From NCBI GenBank assembly GCA_014879845.1, contig JACSRI010000165.1, positions 1-40,724 on the forward strand: 40,724 nucleotides of DNA, written 5' to 3'. The stretch comes from Opitutaceae bacterium (GTDB lineage Bacteria; Verrucomicrobiota; Verrucomicrobiia; Opitutales; Opitutaceae). Under the pieces are notes generated by a model. It had not been told where the DNA came from. It made no database searches and saw only the letters and a list, made by a program, of their open reading frames with translations. The position numbers and the translations under genes are program-made. Shown piece after piece: positions 1 through 8,226 of this stretch (position 1 is its first letter; each line of letters begins with the position of its first letter).

Positions 1-54
1 CCGAGATCTACACTCTCTCCGTCGTCGGCAGCGTCAGATGTGTATAAGAGACAG
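1..54 (+). other. Illumina Nextera i5 adapter (sequencing artefact)
   Basis: The bases match the end of the Illumina P5 primer (CCGAGATCTACAC), then an eight-base index TCTCTCCG that I recall as Nextera S511, then the Nextera read-1 transposase adapter ending in the Tn5 mosaic end (AGATGTGTATAAGAGACAG). Genomic sequence therefore starts at base 55. This is not biology. It shows that the contig ends inside untrimmed library sequence, so joins close to this edge deserve caution. Confidence 0.98.
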
Positions 55-60
55 CGGTTG

Positions 61-380
61 AAATAAGGCGCCCCACCCTAACCCTCCCCGCCCCGGGGAG
101 GGAACAGTAGTTTGGGCGGCGGCGATCGTTGCGTTGACTCGTGACTGTTCCCTCCCCATGCTGGGAGGGAACAGTAGTTTGGGCGACGGAGATCGTTACG
201 TTGACCCCTTGACTGCTCCCTCCCCATGCTGGGGAGGGCTGGGGTGGGGTTGAAACGATGCACCCCACCCTAACCCTCCCCGGGGCAGGGAGGGAACAGT
301 AGTTTGGGCGACGACGATCGTTACGTTGACCCCGGCCCTCCCCATGCTGGGGAGGGCCGGGGTGGGGTTGAAACGAGGTT
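61..380. repeat. Cluster of GC-rich palindromic repeats ahead of a DUF559 gene
   Basis: Two repeat modules alternate. Module A contains the string GGGAGGGAACAGTAGTTTGG followed by a GATCGTTACGTTGAC-like tail. It occurs at about 71-138, 148-205 (lacking its first part) and 261-330. Module B is a 21-base palindrome, CCCTCCCCA-TGC-TGGGGAGGG, followed by a GGGGTGGGGTTGAAACGA-like tail. It occurs at about 219-258 and 337-378. The CCCCACCCTAACCCTCCCC start of module A is close to the reverse complement of module B, so adjacent modules can fold on each other. Copies differ by only a few bases. The repeats end 5-10 bases before the next gene's start, and the last copy supplies its GAGG ribosome-binding site. 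They look like REP-type elements. I see no transposase. Confidence 0.85.
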
Positions 381-384
381 CACA

Positions 385-1047
385 ATGAGTACACGCACCG
401 AATGGCAGCCGCCGCCCGAATTGTGGCAAAGACTCAAGCCACTGGCGCGCCAGATGCGCAAAGAACCGACACCAGCGGAGTACAAGCTGTGGCAGCGGCT
501 CCGCAACAGACAAATACTCAACGTGAAGTTCCGAAGACAATTCGCCATAGATCGCTTCATTGTAGACTTCTGCAGTCCAGAGGTGCGCATGATCATTGAA
601 GTGGATGGGCCGATTCACCAGTACACGCAAGAGGAGGACAAGATACGCCAGGACTTTCTCGAAAGTCTGGGATTCGTGGTGCTACGCTTCACCAACCTGG
701 CAGTATTGAATCAGACACAGGCAGTGGTCACCGAGATCGAACAGCAGGCGTGCAAGCTCATGGACATGCTCTCGCTCTCGATCAGCCTGCTGGAGCGACC
801 GGCGGAGTTGATGCCCGAACTGGAGCAACTGGGCGCGCGGCACGTCGGCTACGGCGTGCGCGCAGAGCATTACGACACCGTGTCCACCGCGCTCTTCGGC
901 ATGCTCGCGGCGGTCCTGCGCGACAAATACACCGCGCCGGTCGAGGCGGCGTGGCGCGAACTCTACCGAGTGATCCGGGATACGATGCTGCGCGGCGCGA
1001 CGGGCGGCTCCGCGGGCGACCGGCCGGGCGCGCGACCCGGGGCCTAG
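385..1047 (+). CDS. DUF559 endonuclease-like domain fused to C-terminal half of a globin
   Basis: Residues about 12-120 form a DUF559 domain of the very-short-patch-repair/restriction endonuclease-like fold. The PD-(D/E)XK-type core is visible: a FIVDFCSPE strand, then IIEVDG-P-IH, then a D-x3-R helix and VVLRFTN. From residue about 123 the protein reads as a bacterial globin from the E helix onward: KLMDML, then LGARHVGYGV, where His153 aligns with the haem-binding proximal histidine F8, then helices G and H. Globin helices A-D, including the usual distal pocket, are absent. ATG 385 is preferred over an upstream start at 304 because the earlier start would translate repeat DNA and because GAGG sits six bases before 385. 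The DUF559 part is visibly less GC-biased than the globin part, which suggests transfer. It may be a real fusion, a disrupted globin gene, or an assembly chimera. Function is unknown. Confidence 0.75.
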   Translation: MSTRTEWQPPPELWQRLKPLARQMRKEPTPAEYKLWQRLRNRQILNVKFRRQFAIDRFIVDFCSPEVRMIIEVDGPIHQYTQEEDKIRQDFLESLGFVVLRFTNLAVLNQTQAVVTEIEQQACKLMDMLSLSISLLERPAELMPELEQLGARHVGYGVRAEHYDTVSTALFGMLAAVLRDKYTAPVEAAWRELYRVIRDTMLRGATGGSAGDRPGARPGA

Positions 1048-1970
1048 CGGACCGCGTCGTCGGCCGCGGGGGCGTAGAGCGGCAGACGCACTTCGAAGGC
1101 CGTGCCCGCGCCCGCCTTCGAGCGCACGGTGATCCGGCCGCCGTGCAGGTCGACGCAGCGCTTGACGATGAGCAGGCCGAGCCCGCTGCCGGGGATCTCA
1201 CCGACGTTGGTCGCGCGGTGAAACGCCTCGAAGAGCCGCGCCTGGTCCGCCTCCGGGATGCCGATGCCGCGGTCGGTCACGGCCAGGACCGCGTCCGGGC
1301 CGTCACGCCGCGCGGTCAGTCGCACCTCGGCGCCCGCGGGCGAGTACTTCACGGCGTTGGAGACAAGGTTGGACAGGATGTGGCGCAGCAATCCGGCGTC
1401 GGCCCGCGCGCCGAGCAGCGTGCCGTGGTCGGCGAGATCGAGCACGATGGGGCAGCGCGCGCCGGTGGCGGAGCGCTGCTCGTCGGCGATCCGGCCCAGG
1501 AGGTCGCTGAGATCGAGCGGCACCGGCTGCGCCGCGACCTTGCCGGCGTCGACGCGCCCGAGCAAGAGCACCTGCTCCATCAGCCCGGCCATCCGGCGTG
1601 TGGATACAAGGATGTCCTCGAGCAGCTCCTGCCGGCTCTCCAAGGGCAGGCGATCGCGGTAGTTCTTCAGGAGTTCGACGGCCGACATGATGATGCCCAG
1701 CGGCGTGCGAAACTCGTGCGAGACCAGCGCGACAAAGCGCGACTTCAGCTCGAGCAGCTCGCGTTCGCTGGACAGCGCGACCTGGAGCGACTCCTGGGCG
1801 CGGGCATGCTCGCGCAGGCGGCCGTCGAGCTCCTGCGCCAGCCGGTCGACCTCGCGGCGGCTCGCGTTCAGCGATCGACGCGCGCGCGCGAGCGACACCG
1901 CCGCCCAGATCGCCGTGCCGGCGACCAGGAGCGTGACGAGCAGGACCTGGGGGGAGGTGAATGCCGCCAT
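1044..1970 (-). CDS. Membrane-anchored sensor histidine kinase
   Basis: A single N-terminal membrane segment (residues 9-30) is followed by a coiled-coil-like stretch. The HisKA domain follows, with the phospho-acceptor His85 in VSHEFRTP, and then an HATPase domain with N box (SNAVKYSP), G1 (DRGIGIP) and G2 (GSGLGL) motifs. There is no separate sensory domain, so any input is sensed by the membrane anchor or the linker. No response regulator lies next to it, so it is an orphan kinase, although it is transcribed divergently from the hybrid kinase at 2106. ATG 1970 is chosen because the longer reading frame upstream is a basic low-complexity stretch. Its 3' end overlaps the convergent DUF559-globin gene by four bases. 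Confidence 0.88.
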   Translation of the reverse strand: MAAFTSPQVLLVTLLVAGTAIWAAVSLARARRSLNASRREVDRLAQELDGRLREHARAQESLQVALSSERELLELKSRFVALVSHEFRTPLGIIMSAVELLKNYRDRLPLESRQELLEDILVSTRRMAGLMEQVLLLGRVDAGKVAAQPVPLDLSDLLGRIADEQRSATGARCPIVLDLADHGTLLGARADAGLLRHILSNLVSNAVKYSPAGAEVRLTARRDGPDAVLAVTDRGIGIPEADQARLFEAFHRATNVGEIPGSGLGLLIVKRCVDLHGGRITVRSKAGAGTAFEVRLPLYAPAADDAVR

Positions 1971-2105
1971 GGAGACGGCCCGATGGTTGGCATCGCGGGC
2001 GCGATGTCGACGGAGATTCCCGGCCGGCGGGGCCCGGCGCGTCGCCGGGGTGGGAGCCGAGCTTCGCGCTCGTGCGGGGTGCGGCGGACGCTGTAGTGAT
2101 GTTTC

Positions 2106-5027
2106 ATGACTGGAGAAGCGCCTCCGACGCCTCCCGAGCAGCACCGGACGTTTTCCGTGCGACTGGGCCTGTTGCTGGCCGCGGCCACGCTCGTGCTCCT
2201 GGTCTCGGGCGCACTGCTGTCGGTCTCACTGCTCAGCACGCGCACGATCGCGCAGGCGGTCGCGCTGCCGCTCATGGATGACGCCGTGCAGGAGACGCAG
2301 ATGCGCCTCAACGCCTTGTTCGATCCGATCCGGCGCCGCATCGTCGCGGACTACGCGGCCGTCCGCCACGGCACGTTGAGCGCGGACGATCCGCGCGCCC
2401 TGAAGGATGCATTCGTTCCCGAACTCCACGCCTTGCCTCAGGTCGGCTCGATGATGCCGGGTGATGCGGCTGGCCGGCAGTTCCTCGTCATGCGCTACGA
2501 CGAGGCCGCCCGCGCCTCGCCGCTCCTCGCCGGCCAGGTCGCCAAGCTGCCTGCGCCACGCCCGGGCGCGCGGCAGTTCTTCACCCGCGAGGTCCGGCCG
2601 GATACGTGGGGTGAGGGCAGTCGGTGGACGCTGTGGTCCGAGGACGGGTCCTCCGTGCTCGCCGCCTGGGAACTCCCGATGCCCGGCTACGACCCGCGCA
2701 CCCGGCCGTGGCACCAGGTCGCGATGGTGCGCTTCCAGGACGTTCCCCTGCCGGACGCGCTCGCCCAAGCTGATCAACTCGCTGCCTGGACCGACGTCTA
2801 CACGCTCTACACGACCAAGGCGCCTGGGATCTCCGCCTCGGTCGCCGCGCGCGACCCGTCCGGCCAGGTCCTGATCGTGGCCTACGACCTGTTGCTCGAC
2901 GAGATCGCACGCTTCACCGCGGCGGCGGCGCCGGGCAGGCACGGGCAGGTTTTTGTCATCACCGAGGACGGTCGCGTGCTCGGGCCGCCCGCTCGGGCGC
3001 AGGCGGATGACGGGGCCGCACGCGCGGCCTCGATCCTGCAGCCGATCGAGGCCTCGCCGTTCGCAGAGGCCGTCCAGGCCGTCGCGCGTTGGCGCCGCGA
3101 GCGCCCCGGCGAATCCGGGCGATGGCCGATCTCCATCGGGGGCGAGCGCTGGTGGTCGGGGTTTTCGGCTTTCACGGTCGGTGCCGGGCAGCGGCTCTGG
3201 ATCGGCGTGCTCGTCCCGGAGCGCGACCTCGTGCCCGCGGCGCGGACCGGACAACTGGCGATCGTGAGCATCACGCTGGCGGCGCTCGCCGTCGCGGCGA
3301 TCCTGGCCGGGCTCTTCGCCCGCGGCTTTTCCGAGCCCGTGCGCCGGCTCGCCGAGGAGAGCCGGCGCATCACGGCCCTCGACCTCGACGAACCGGCGCC
3401 CGTGCGCACGCGTATCGCCGAGTTGCAGGCGCTCTCCGGCTCGCTGCGTGAGATGCGGCGCGCCCTGCGCGCGCATGTCGCCCGCGAGTCCGAGGCGCGG
3501 CGCCAGATCCAGGAGCGGGAGGAACAGATTCGTACGCTGGCGGAAAATACGCCGGACGTGGTGGTGCGGTTGTCACCGGATGGCACCTTCCTCTACGCCA
3601 ATCTCGCGATGGCGCCGATCACCGGCCTGGCCGCCGACGAGGTCGTCGGCCGGCGGATCGGGGACCTGCCGTTCCCGCGGGAACTCGCGGAACTCTGGAC
3701 GCGGTCGCTGCGCGAGGTCATCGACACGGGGGTGGCCGGCCGCGTGGAGTTCTCCTACCCGACGCCGGACGGGCCGCGGGATTTCGAGTCGCGCTTGGCG
3801 CTGGAGCGCGACGCGTCCGGGCGCATCGTGTCCGTCGTTGCCGTCTCCCGCGACATCACGGAACGGCGCCAGGCCGTGCAGCGCCAGGCCGAGCTCGAGG
3901 CCCAGCTGCGGCAAGCGCAGAAACTCGAGGCTGTCGGCCTGCTCGCCGGCGGCGTGGCGCACGATTTCAACAACCTGCTCCAGGTGATCGGGGGCAGCGC
4001 GGCGCTGATCTCGCCCCAGGCGACGCCGGCGGAGAACGCCGAACTGGTGCAGGCGATTCGCGATGCCGTGCTGCGTGCCTCGCAGATGACGCGTCAGCTG
4101 CTCGTCTTCAGCCGCCGCCAGCAGCCGCGCAAGGAGGCGCTCGAGCTCGGCGGGCTCGTCGCCTCCCACCTCGCCATGCTGCGCCGCATGATGCCCGAGG
4201 GGATCACGCTGAGCTTCGAACCGCCGGCGAATCGCCTCCACGTGATGGCCGACCGGGGCAGCCTCGAGCAGGTGCTGCTCAACCTCTGCGTCAACGCCCG
4301 GGACGCGATGCCGGGCGGCGGCACGATCCAAGTGGCGGTCCGGGAGGTCCGGATCGCGGACGCCGCCGTCGGCCAGCTGCGCGCCGGGCGGTATGCGTGT
4401 CTTGAGGTGGCGGATACCGGGATGGGTTTCGCCCCCGGTGTGATCGAGCGGATCTTCGAACCCTTCTTCTCCACCAAGCCGCGCGAGAAGGGCACGGGCC
4501 TGGGACTCTCCGTGGTCTACGGCATCGTGCACCAGCACGACGGGCACATCGAGGCGCGCAACCGCGCGGAGGGCGGCGCCATGCTCACGGTCCACCTGCC
4601 GGTCGCCACGGACCTGCCCGCCGCGGACGAGACCGCGCCGCCGGCCCCGCCGCCGTCCGGCCGGGGAGTGATCCTCGTGGCCGAGGACGACGCCCAGGTG
4701 CGCTCGCTGGCCACCCGCGTGCTGGAGCGCGGTGGATACACCGTGATCGCCACCACCGACGGCGCCGAGGCGGTGCGGGTGTTTCGCGAGTCGGCGCCGC
4801 GCGTCGACCTGATCTTCCTCGACGTGCTCATGCCCGGCCTCGGTGGCTTCGAGGCGGCGCGGCGTTGCCGGGAGATCCGCAGCGACATCCCGGTGCTTTT
4901 CGCCAGCGGGTATGCCGCCGAGTCGCTGGCCGAACGCGTCGACTTCGCGGTCGCCTCCGAGGCCCTGCCGAAACCCTACGATCCTGAGACGCTGCTGCGC
5001 GCGGTGCGGCGCATGCTTGACGAGTGA
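2106..5027 (+). CDS. Hybrid sensor histidine kinase: dCache, HAMP, PAS, HisKA, HATPase, receiver
   Basis: At 973 residues this is a full membrane hybrid kinase. A first membrane helix (about 18-42) leads into a large periplasmic dCache-type sensor (about 45-385). A second helix (386-409) follows, then a HAMP linker, a PAS domain (about 475-600), a HisKA domain with His619 in VAHDFNNLL, an HATPase domain with the N box around Asn730 and a GTGLGL motif, and a C-terminal receiver with Asp906 as predicted phospho-acceptor. In the sensor, Y195-x4-R200-x-W202 with Asp261 further on resembles the amino-acid-binding dCache_1 signature, although His203 replaces the usual second aromatic. No output protein with a DNA-binding domain lies nearby. 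The stop codon overlaps the GTG start of the acetyltransferase that follows, so the two are translationally coupled. Confidence 0.92.
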   Translation: MTGEAPPTPPEQHRTFSVRLGLLLAAATLVLLVSGALLSVSLLSTRTIAQAVALPLMDDAVQETQMRLNALFDPIRRRIVADYAAVRHGTLSADDPRALKDAFVPELHALPQVGSMMPGDAAGRQFLVMRYDEAARASPLLAGQVAKLPAPRPGARQFFTREVRPDTWGEGSRWTLWSEDGSSVLAAWELPMPGYDPRTRPWHQVAMVRFQDVPLPDALAQADQLAAWTDVYTLYTTKAPGISASVAARDPSGQVLIVAYDLLLDEIARFTAAAAPGRHGQVFVITEDGRVLGPPARAQADDGAARAASILQPIEASPFAEAVQAVARWRRERPGESGRWPISIGGERWWSGFSAFTVGAGQRLWIGVLVPERDLVPAARTGQLAIVSITLAALAVAAILAGLFARGFSEPVRRLAEESRRITALDLDEPAPVRTRIAELQALSGSLREMRRALRAHVARESEARRQIQEREEQIRTLAENTPDVVVRLSPDGTFLYANLAMAPITGLAADEVVGRRIGDLPFPRELAELWTRSLREVIDTGVAGRVEFSYPTPDGPRDFESRLALERDASGRIVSVVAVSRDITERRQAVQRQAELEAQLRQAQKLEAVGLLAGGVAHDFNNLLQVIGGSAALISPQATPAENAELVQAIRDAVLRASQMTRQLLVFSRRQQPRKEALELGGLVASHLAMLRRMMPEGITLSFEPPANRLHVMADRGSLEQVLLNLCVNARDAMPGGGTIQVAVREVRIADAAVGQLRAGRYACLEVADTGMGFAPGVIERIFEPFFSTKPREKGTGLGLSVVYGIVHQHDGHIEARNRAEGGAMLTVHLPVATDLPAADETAPPAPPPSGRGVILVAEDDAQVRSLATRVLERGGYTVIATTDGAEAVRVFRESAPRVDLIFLDVLMPGLGGFEAARRCREIRSDIPVLFASGYAAESLAERVDFAVASEALPKPYDPETLLRAVRRMLDE

Positions 5028-5548
5028 GTCGAGTCGCGCTGAACCAGCCGACCATGGATCCCACCCCGCAAGTGACCCCGGCCAGTGTCGTCTCGCTGCG
5101 CGAGATCACCGAGTCCTCCCTCTTGGATGTCCTTCGCCTCAAGGTCAGGGAAGGGCAGGAGCGGTTTGTTGCCACCAACGCCGTGTCCATCGCGCAGGCG
5201 CACTTCTCCAGGGTCGCATGGTTCCGGGCGATCTACGCCGACGAAATACCGGTGGGCTTTGTCATGATCTCGGATGATCCCGCCAAGCCCGAGTACGGTG
5301 TGTGGCGCTTCATGATCGACGCGCGCTACCAGGGGATGGGCTTCGGCCGGCGGGCGATGCAGGCGCTGATCGCGCACGTGCGGACGCGGCCGGGCGCGCG
5401 CGAGCTCTTCGTCAGTTGCGTGGAGGGCGAGGGCACGCCGATTCCGTTCTACGAATCTCTCGGGTTCCGGTTGACGGGCGCGTACGACGAGGGCGAGGCC
5501 ATCATGAGGCTCGATCTGTCGACCGAAAGCACCGGGGCGAAGTCATGA
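5024..5548 (+). CDS. GNAT family N-acetyltransferase
   Basis: A 174-residue GNAT-fold enzyme that transfers the acetyl group of acetyl-CoA to an amine. The central strand DEIPVGFVMI and the pyrophosphate-binding loop DARYQGMGFGRRAMQALI (Q-x-x-G-x-G) are clear, followed by NPF-like FYESLGF near the C-terminus. The fold and the order of motifs recall the Bacillus polyamine acetyltransferases BltD and PaiA, but the substrate cannot be read from sequence. The chosen GTG start overlaps the TGA of the upstream hybrid kinase. An internal ATG at 5054 is a reasonable alternative start. The gene's own stop overlaps the ATG of the next gene (ATGA), so kinase, acetyltransferase and deacetylase form one coupled unit. 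Confidence 0.9.
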   Translation: MSRVALNQPTMDPTPQVTPASVVSLREITESSLLDVLRLKVREGQERFVATNAVSIAQAHFSRVAWFRAIYADEIPVGFVMISDDPAKPEYGVWRFMIDARYQGMGFGRRAMQALIAHVRTRPGARELFVSCVEGEGTPIPFYESLGFRLTGAYDEGEAIMRLDLSTESTGAKS

Positions 5549-6369
5549 CCGTGAACCCTTCCCACGCCCATCGGTCCCGGTCGCGCGTCGCCGCGCTGTT
5601 CCCGGCACACGCACGCGTCCTGCGGGCCGTGCTGCTCGGCTGCCTGGTGGCTCTGTGCGCCGGGGCGGTGCCGGCCGCGGGGCCGATGCGCATCCTCGTC
5701 GTCGGCGGACATCCCGATGATCCGGAGACCTGCGCCGGCGGCCTGGTCGCACTGGCGGCGCGCGCGGGCCACGAGGTGGCCTGTGTCTATCTCACGACCG
5801 GTGAGGCGGGCATCGAGGGCAAGGGCGCGGACGAGGCGGCGCGTATCCGGCGAGCGGAGGCGGAGAACGCCTGCCGCATCCTCGGCGCCCGGCCGGTGTT
5901 CTTCGGGCAGATCGACGGCGCGACCGTGGTCGACAAGGCATGGTTCACGCGCATGCGCGAGTTGCTCGAGCGCGAACGACCGGACCTGGTCATCACGCAT
6001 TGGCCGATCGACACGCATCGCGATCACCGGGCCTGCGCCTCGCTTGTCTATGAGGCCTGGAACACCGGCGGACGGCGCTTTGCGCTCTACTACATGGAGG
6101 CGATGTCCGGGCATCAGAGTCAGAACTTCCGACCCACCGACCACGTCGACATCGGCGAGGTGCTGCGACAGAAGCACGAGGCCTGCTTCGCGCACGCGAG
6201 CCAGGGCATCACGCCGGAGACCTACGAGACATCCATGGACCACGGGCACATGGAACGCTTTCGCGGGATCGAGGCCGGCGTCACCCACGCCGAGGCCTAT
6301 GTCCGGCAGGACCAGAGTCGCGCCATCGACCTCGCCGCGCTTGCACGCCCGGTCCGGGTGGCGGACTGA
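5545..6369 (+). CDS. Exported PIG-L/LmbE-family deacetylase
   Basis: A zinc-dependent deacetylase of the PIG-L/LmbE family, which removes N-acetyl groups from sugar-linked substrates such as GlcNAc conjugates. The metal-binding GGHPDDPE motif lies just after the leader, and the second metal motif is THRDHRA. The first 45 residues contain basic residues, then a hydrophobic stretch (VLLGCLVALCAGAVPAAG), which looks like a signal peptide, so the enzyme probably works outside the cytoplasm. The family is more often cytoplasmic. Translation is coupled to the GNAT gene by an ATGA overlap. An acetyltransferase and an exported deacetylase in one operon under a membrane sensor suggest handling of acetylated amines or amino sugars, but that link is inference. 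Confidence 0.9.
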   Translation: MTVNPSHAHRSRSRVAALFPAHARVLRAVLLGCLVALCAGAVPAAGPMRILVVGGHPDDPETCAGGLVALAARAGHEVACVYLTTGEAGIEGKGADEAARIRRAEAENACRILGARPVFFGQIDGATVVDKAWFTRMRELLERERPDLVITHWPIDTHRDHRACASLVYEAWNTGGRRFALYYMEAMSGHQSQNFRPTDHVDIGEVLRQKHEACFAHASQGITPETYETSMDHGHMERFRGIEAGVTHAEAYVRQDQSRAIDLAALARPVRVAD

Positions 6370-6386
6370 GGAGCGCGGTCGCGGCG

Positions 6387-7151
6387 TCAGGGCCGGGCCT
6401 CGGCACCCACGGCGACGACGTGAATGCCGCCGATGCTGACGACCGCGGAGGCACCGGCGGACAACACGACGCGTCCGGAGGCCAGGCCATGCGGATCCTC
6501 CGCGCGCGCGGGCCGGCCGAGCACCGTGCGCACGTCGTCAGCCACCGTCGGCGGGACGCGCACGGCGGTGAGGTGCCGGCTGTTGGTGTCGATGCTCGGC
6601 GTGCCGGTGGTCGACATGAGTCCGGGCTGGTTGCGCACGGCCCAGTTTTCGATGCAGGCGCAGAGGAGGAAGAACGGCAGGGGATCGCGCGCGGCCCAGT
6701 AGTCGTACTCGATGTCGTAGGGCGTGCGCTGCACGACGCGGTGGTACGCACGGTCGATGACGGCCCGATAGGCCGCGGGGTCGGCCTTGAGATGGTCGAG
6801 GTGGCGACGCAGCCGGCTCGTGTAGTCGAGGCCGCCGGACGCGACCTCGGCCGAACCGGCTTGCGCCTCCGTCGTGCCCAACGCATCGCGGCGGGCGCGC
6901 GCGTCCGTCGCCGCGGCGAGCGCCTTGTCGCGTCGGACGCTCTGGCCCAGTTCGTTCACGAGGTGCGCGAACGTGGGGTGGTCGGCGGTGCTGGTGCGCT
7001 CGCGTTCCGCGGCGTCGGGCAGACGACCGAGGGCGAGGAGGTGCGCGGCATCGACGCTCTCAGGCGAGAGCGCGGCGCGGGCGACACCGGATCCGGCGAG
7101 CGCGCCGGCGGACACGAGGACGAGAAGGAGAAAGGTGGGGCGACGGAGCAC
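6387..7151 (-). CDS. Exported protein of unknown function
   Basis: I do not recognise a named family. With the GTG start at 7151 the protein is 254 residues. It opens with a signal peptide (two arginines, then FLLLVLVSAGALAGSG and an ARA cleavage site). The longer frame starting at 7322 would overlap the upstream peptidase gene and is less likely. The mature part has a helical N-terminal region (LLALGRLPDAAERE), then a distinctive middle with YRAVIDRAYHRVV, IEYDYWAARDPLPFF and CIENWAVRNQPGLM, and a C-terminal beta-rich end (VVSIGGIHVVAVG). The LGRLPDAAE segment is faintly like the YLxxLGRxP motif of DUF4214. No ribosome-binding site is obvious. It could be co-transcribed with the peptidase 100 bases upstream. 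Confidence 0.7.
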   Translation of the reverse strand: MLRRPTFLLLVLVSAGALAGSGVARAALSPESVDAAHLLALGRLPDAAERERTSTADHPTFAHLVNELGQSVRRDKALAAATDARARRDALGTTEAQAGSAEVASGGLDYTSRLRRHLDHLKADPAAYRAVIDRAYHRVVQRTPYDIEYDYWAARDPLPFFLLCACIENWAVRNQPGLMSTTGTPSIDTNSRHLTAVRVPPTVADDVRTVLGRPARAEDPHGLASGRVVLSAGASAVVSIGGIHVVAVGAEARP

Positions 7152-7251
7152 GGTGTGGGAGCGTTGGGGCGCGAGTCGACGGCGGCGTCTGCAGTGGGGC
7201 AACGGCGTGTTCAGGCCAACATGAGACAACCATGCACCCGCGGTGCCGGCG

Positions 7252-8226
7252 TTACTTCTCTTTCGCCTTGTCCCGGGGATCGGCCAGGTCGGCCAGCACA
7301 CCGCGCAGGCCGTCGACGACACGTGCGAGACGGGTGTAGTCGAGTGTCTCGACGGTATCCGAGCCGCGATGGTAATGCGGGTTTCGGAACGGCGCCGTGT
7401 CGGTCACCATGATCGCCTGAAAGTCCTCCTGCCAGAATGACCAGTGGTCGGACCAGCCGATGCCGGGCAGTTGTGCGGGCAGCGCGGCCGCCTCGGCGGG
7501 AAAGTCCGACCGCGTGCGGAAGGATTGGATGGCCGAGCGCACGAGGCGCTTCGATCCGCGGTTGCCGACGAAGGCGACGAAGTTGCCGCGCGAGGGATAG
7601 AACCAGCCCACGACGGGCGGATACTGCTGCGAACCTTTCTCGTTGGAGTAGTACCCAAGCGTCTCGAGGCTGAGCATCGCGACGATGGTCTCGCCGCGCT
7701 CCTTGCAGCCCCGCGCGTAGACGCGGCTGCCCATCCACTGCGTCTGGAAGTAGATCGGCTCCTCCTGCGCGAAGGCGACGAACCGCACCGTGCGCGCGGG
7801 CTTCGCGCTGGCGAATCCCCGCGCCAGCGCGAGCAGGGCCGCCACGCCCGAGGCATTGTCGTCGGCGCCGGGCGTGGTCAGCACGGTGTCGTAGTGCGCA
7901 CCGATCACGATGATCTCCTGCGCCCGGGCACCACCCGCGACGCCGGGCACGGCGGCTACGAGATTGGCCACTTCGTCGCCGCGGGCATCATACGTCTCGC
8001 GCGCGACCACGTAACCGGCGGCTGCGAACTGCTCGGCGATCCAGCGTTCTGCGCGCGCGAGGCTGTCGTCGCGATGGACGTGGCGCGGGCCGATGTCCTG
8101 TGCGAGCACGGTCACGTCGGCGCGCAGGCTGGCGGCGAGGGTTTCGTGCGGGTCCGCCTGCTGCGCCCCGCAGACGTGGGCGGCGAGCGCGAGCAGACCG
8201 AGGGCGCGGAGGATCGGGTGCGTCAC
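7252..8226 (-). CDS. Exported M28-family zinc aminopeptidase
   Basis: A 324-residue metallopeptidase of the M28 family, which releases N-terminal amino acids using two zinc ions. The ligands and catalytic residues can be seen in order: GAHYDT (His111), GADDNASG (Asp about 122), QEEP (Glu155/156), an acidic residue in SLETLGYY, and a final His in HYHRGSDT. An N-terminal hydrophobic leader ending in CGAQQA indicates export. The GTG start at 8226 overlaps the TGA of meaB (GTGA), so the longer Arg/Pro-rich upstream frame is not used. A SDHWSFWQ motif near the end fits substrate-pocket sequences of the family. The substrate is unknown, but nutrition from peptides in the periplasm is plausible. Confidence 0.92.
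   Translation of the reverse strand: MTHPILRALGLLALAAHVCGAQQADPHETLAASLRADVTVLAQDIGPRHVHRDDSLARAERWIAEQFAAAGYVVARETYDARGDEVANLVAAVPGVAGGARAQEIIVIGAHYDTVLTTPGADDNASGVAALLALARGFASAKPARTVRFVAFAQEEPIYFQTQWMGSRVYARGCKERGETIVAMLSLETLGYYSNEKGSQQYPPVVGWFYPSRGNFVAFVGNRGSKRLVRSAIQSFRTRSDFPAEAAALPAQLPGIGWSDHWSFWQEDFQAIMVTDTAPFRNPHYHRGSDTVETLDYTRLARVVDGLRGVLADLADPRDKAKEK

Noticed and set aside
8-268. Short minus-strand frames at the left edge
   Set aside because: They translate the adapter and repeat DNA and have no protein-like character.
61-380. Possible CRISPR array
   Set aside because: The repeats are of two kinds, unevenly spaced, palindromic, and without unique spacers of constant length. No cas gene is near.
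304-384. Upstream start for the DUF559-globin gene
   Set aside because: It would add 27 residues encoded by repeat sequence. ATG 385 has a better ribosome-binding site and fits the domain start.
750-2096. Plus-strand frame through the globin part and opposite the sensor kinase
   Set aside because: Arg/Ala/His-rich shadow without domain content. The kinase motifs on the minus strand are unambiguous.
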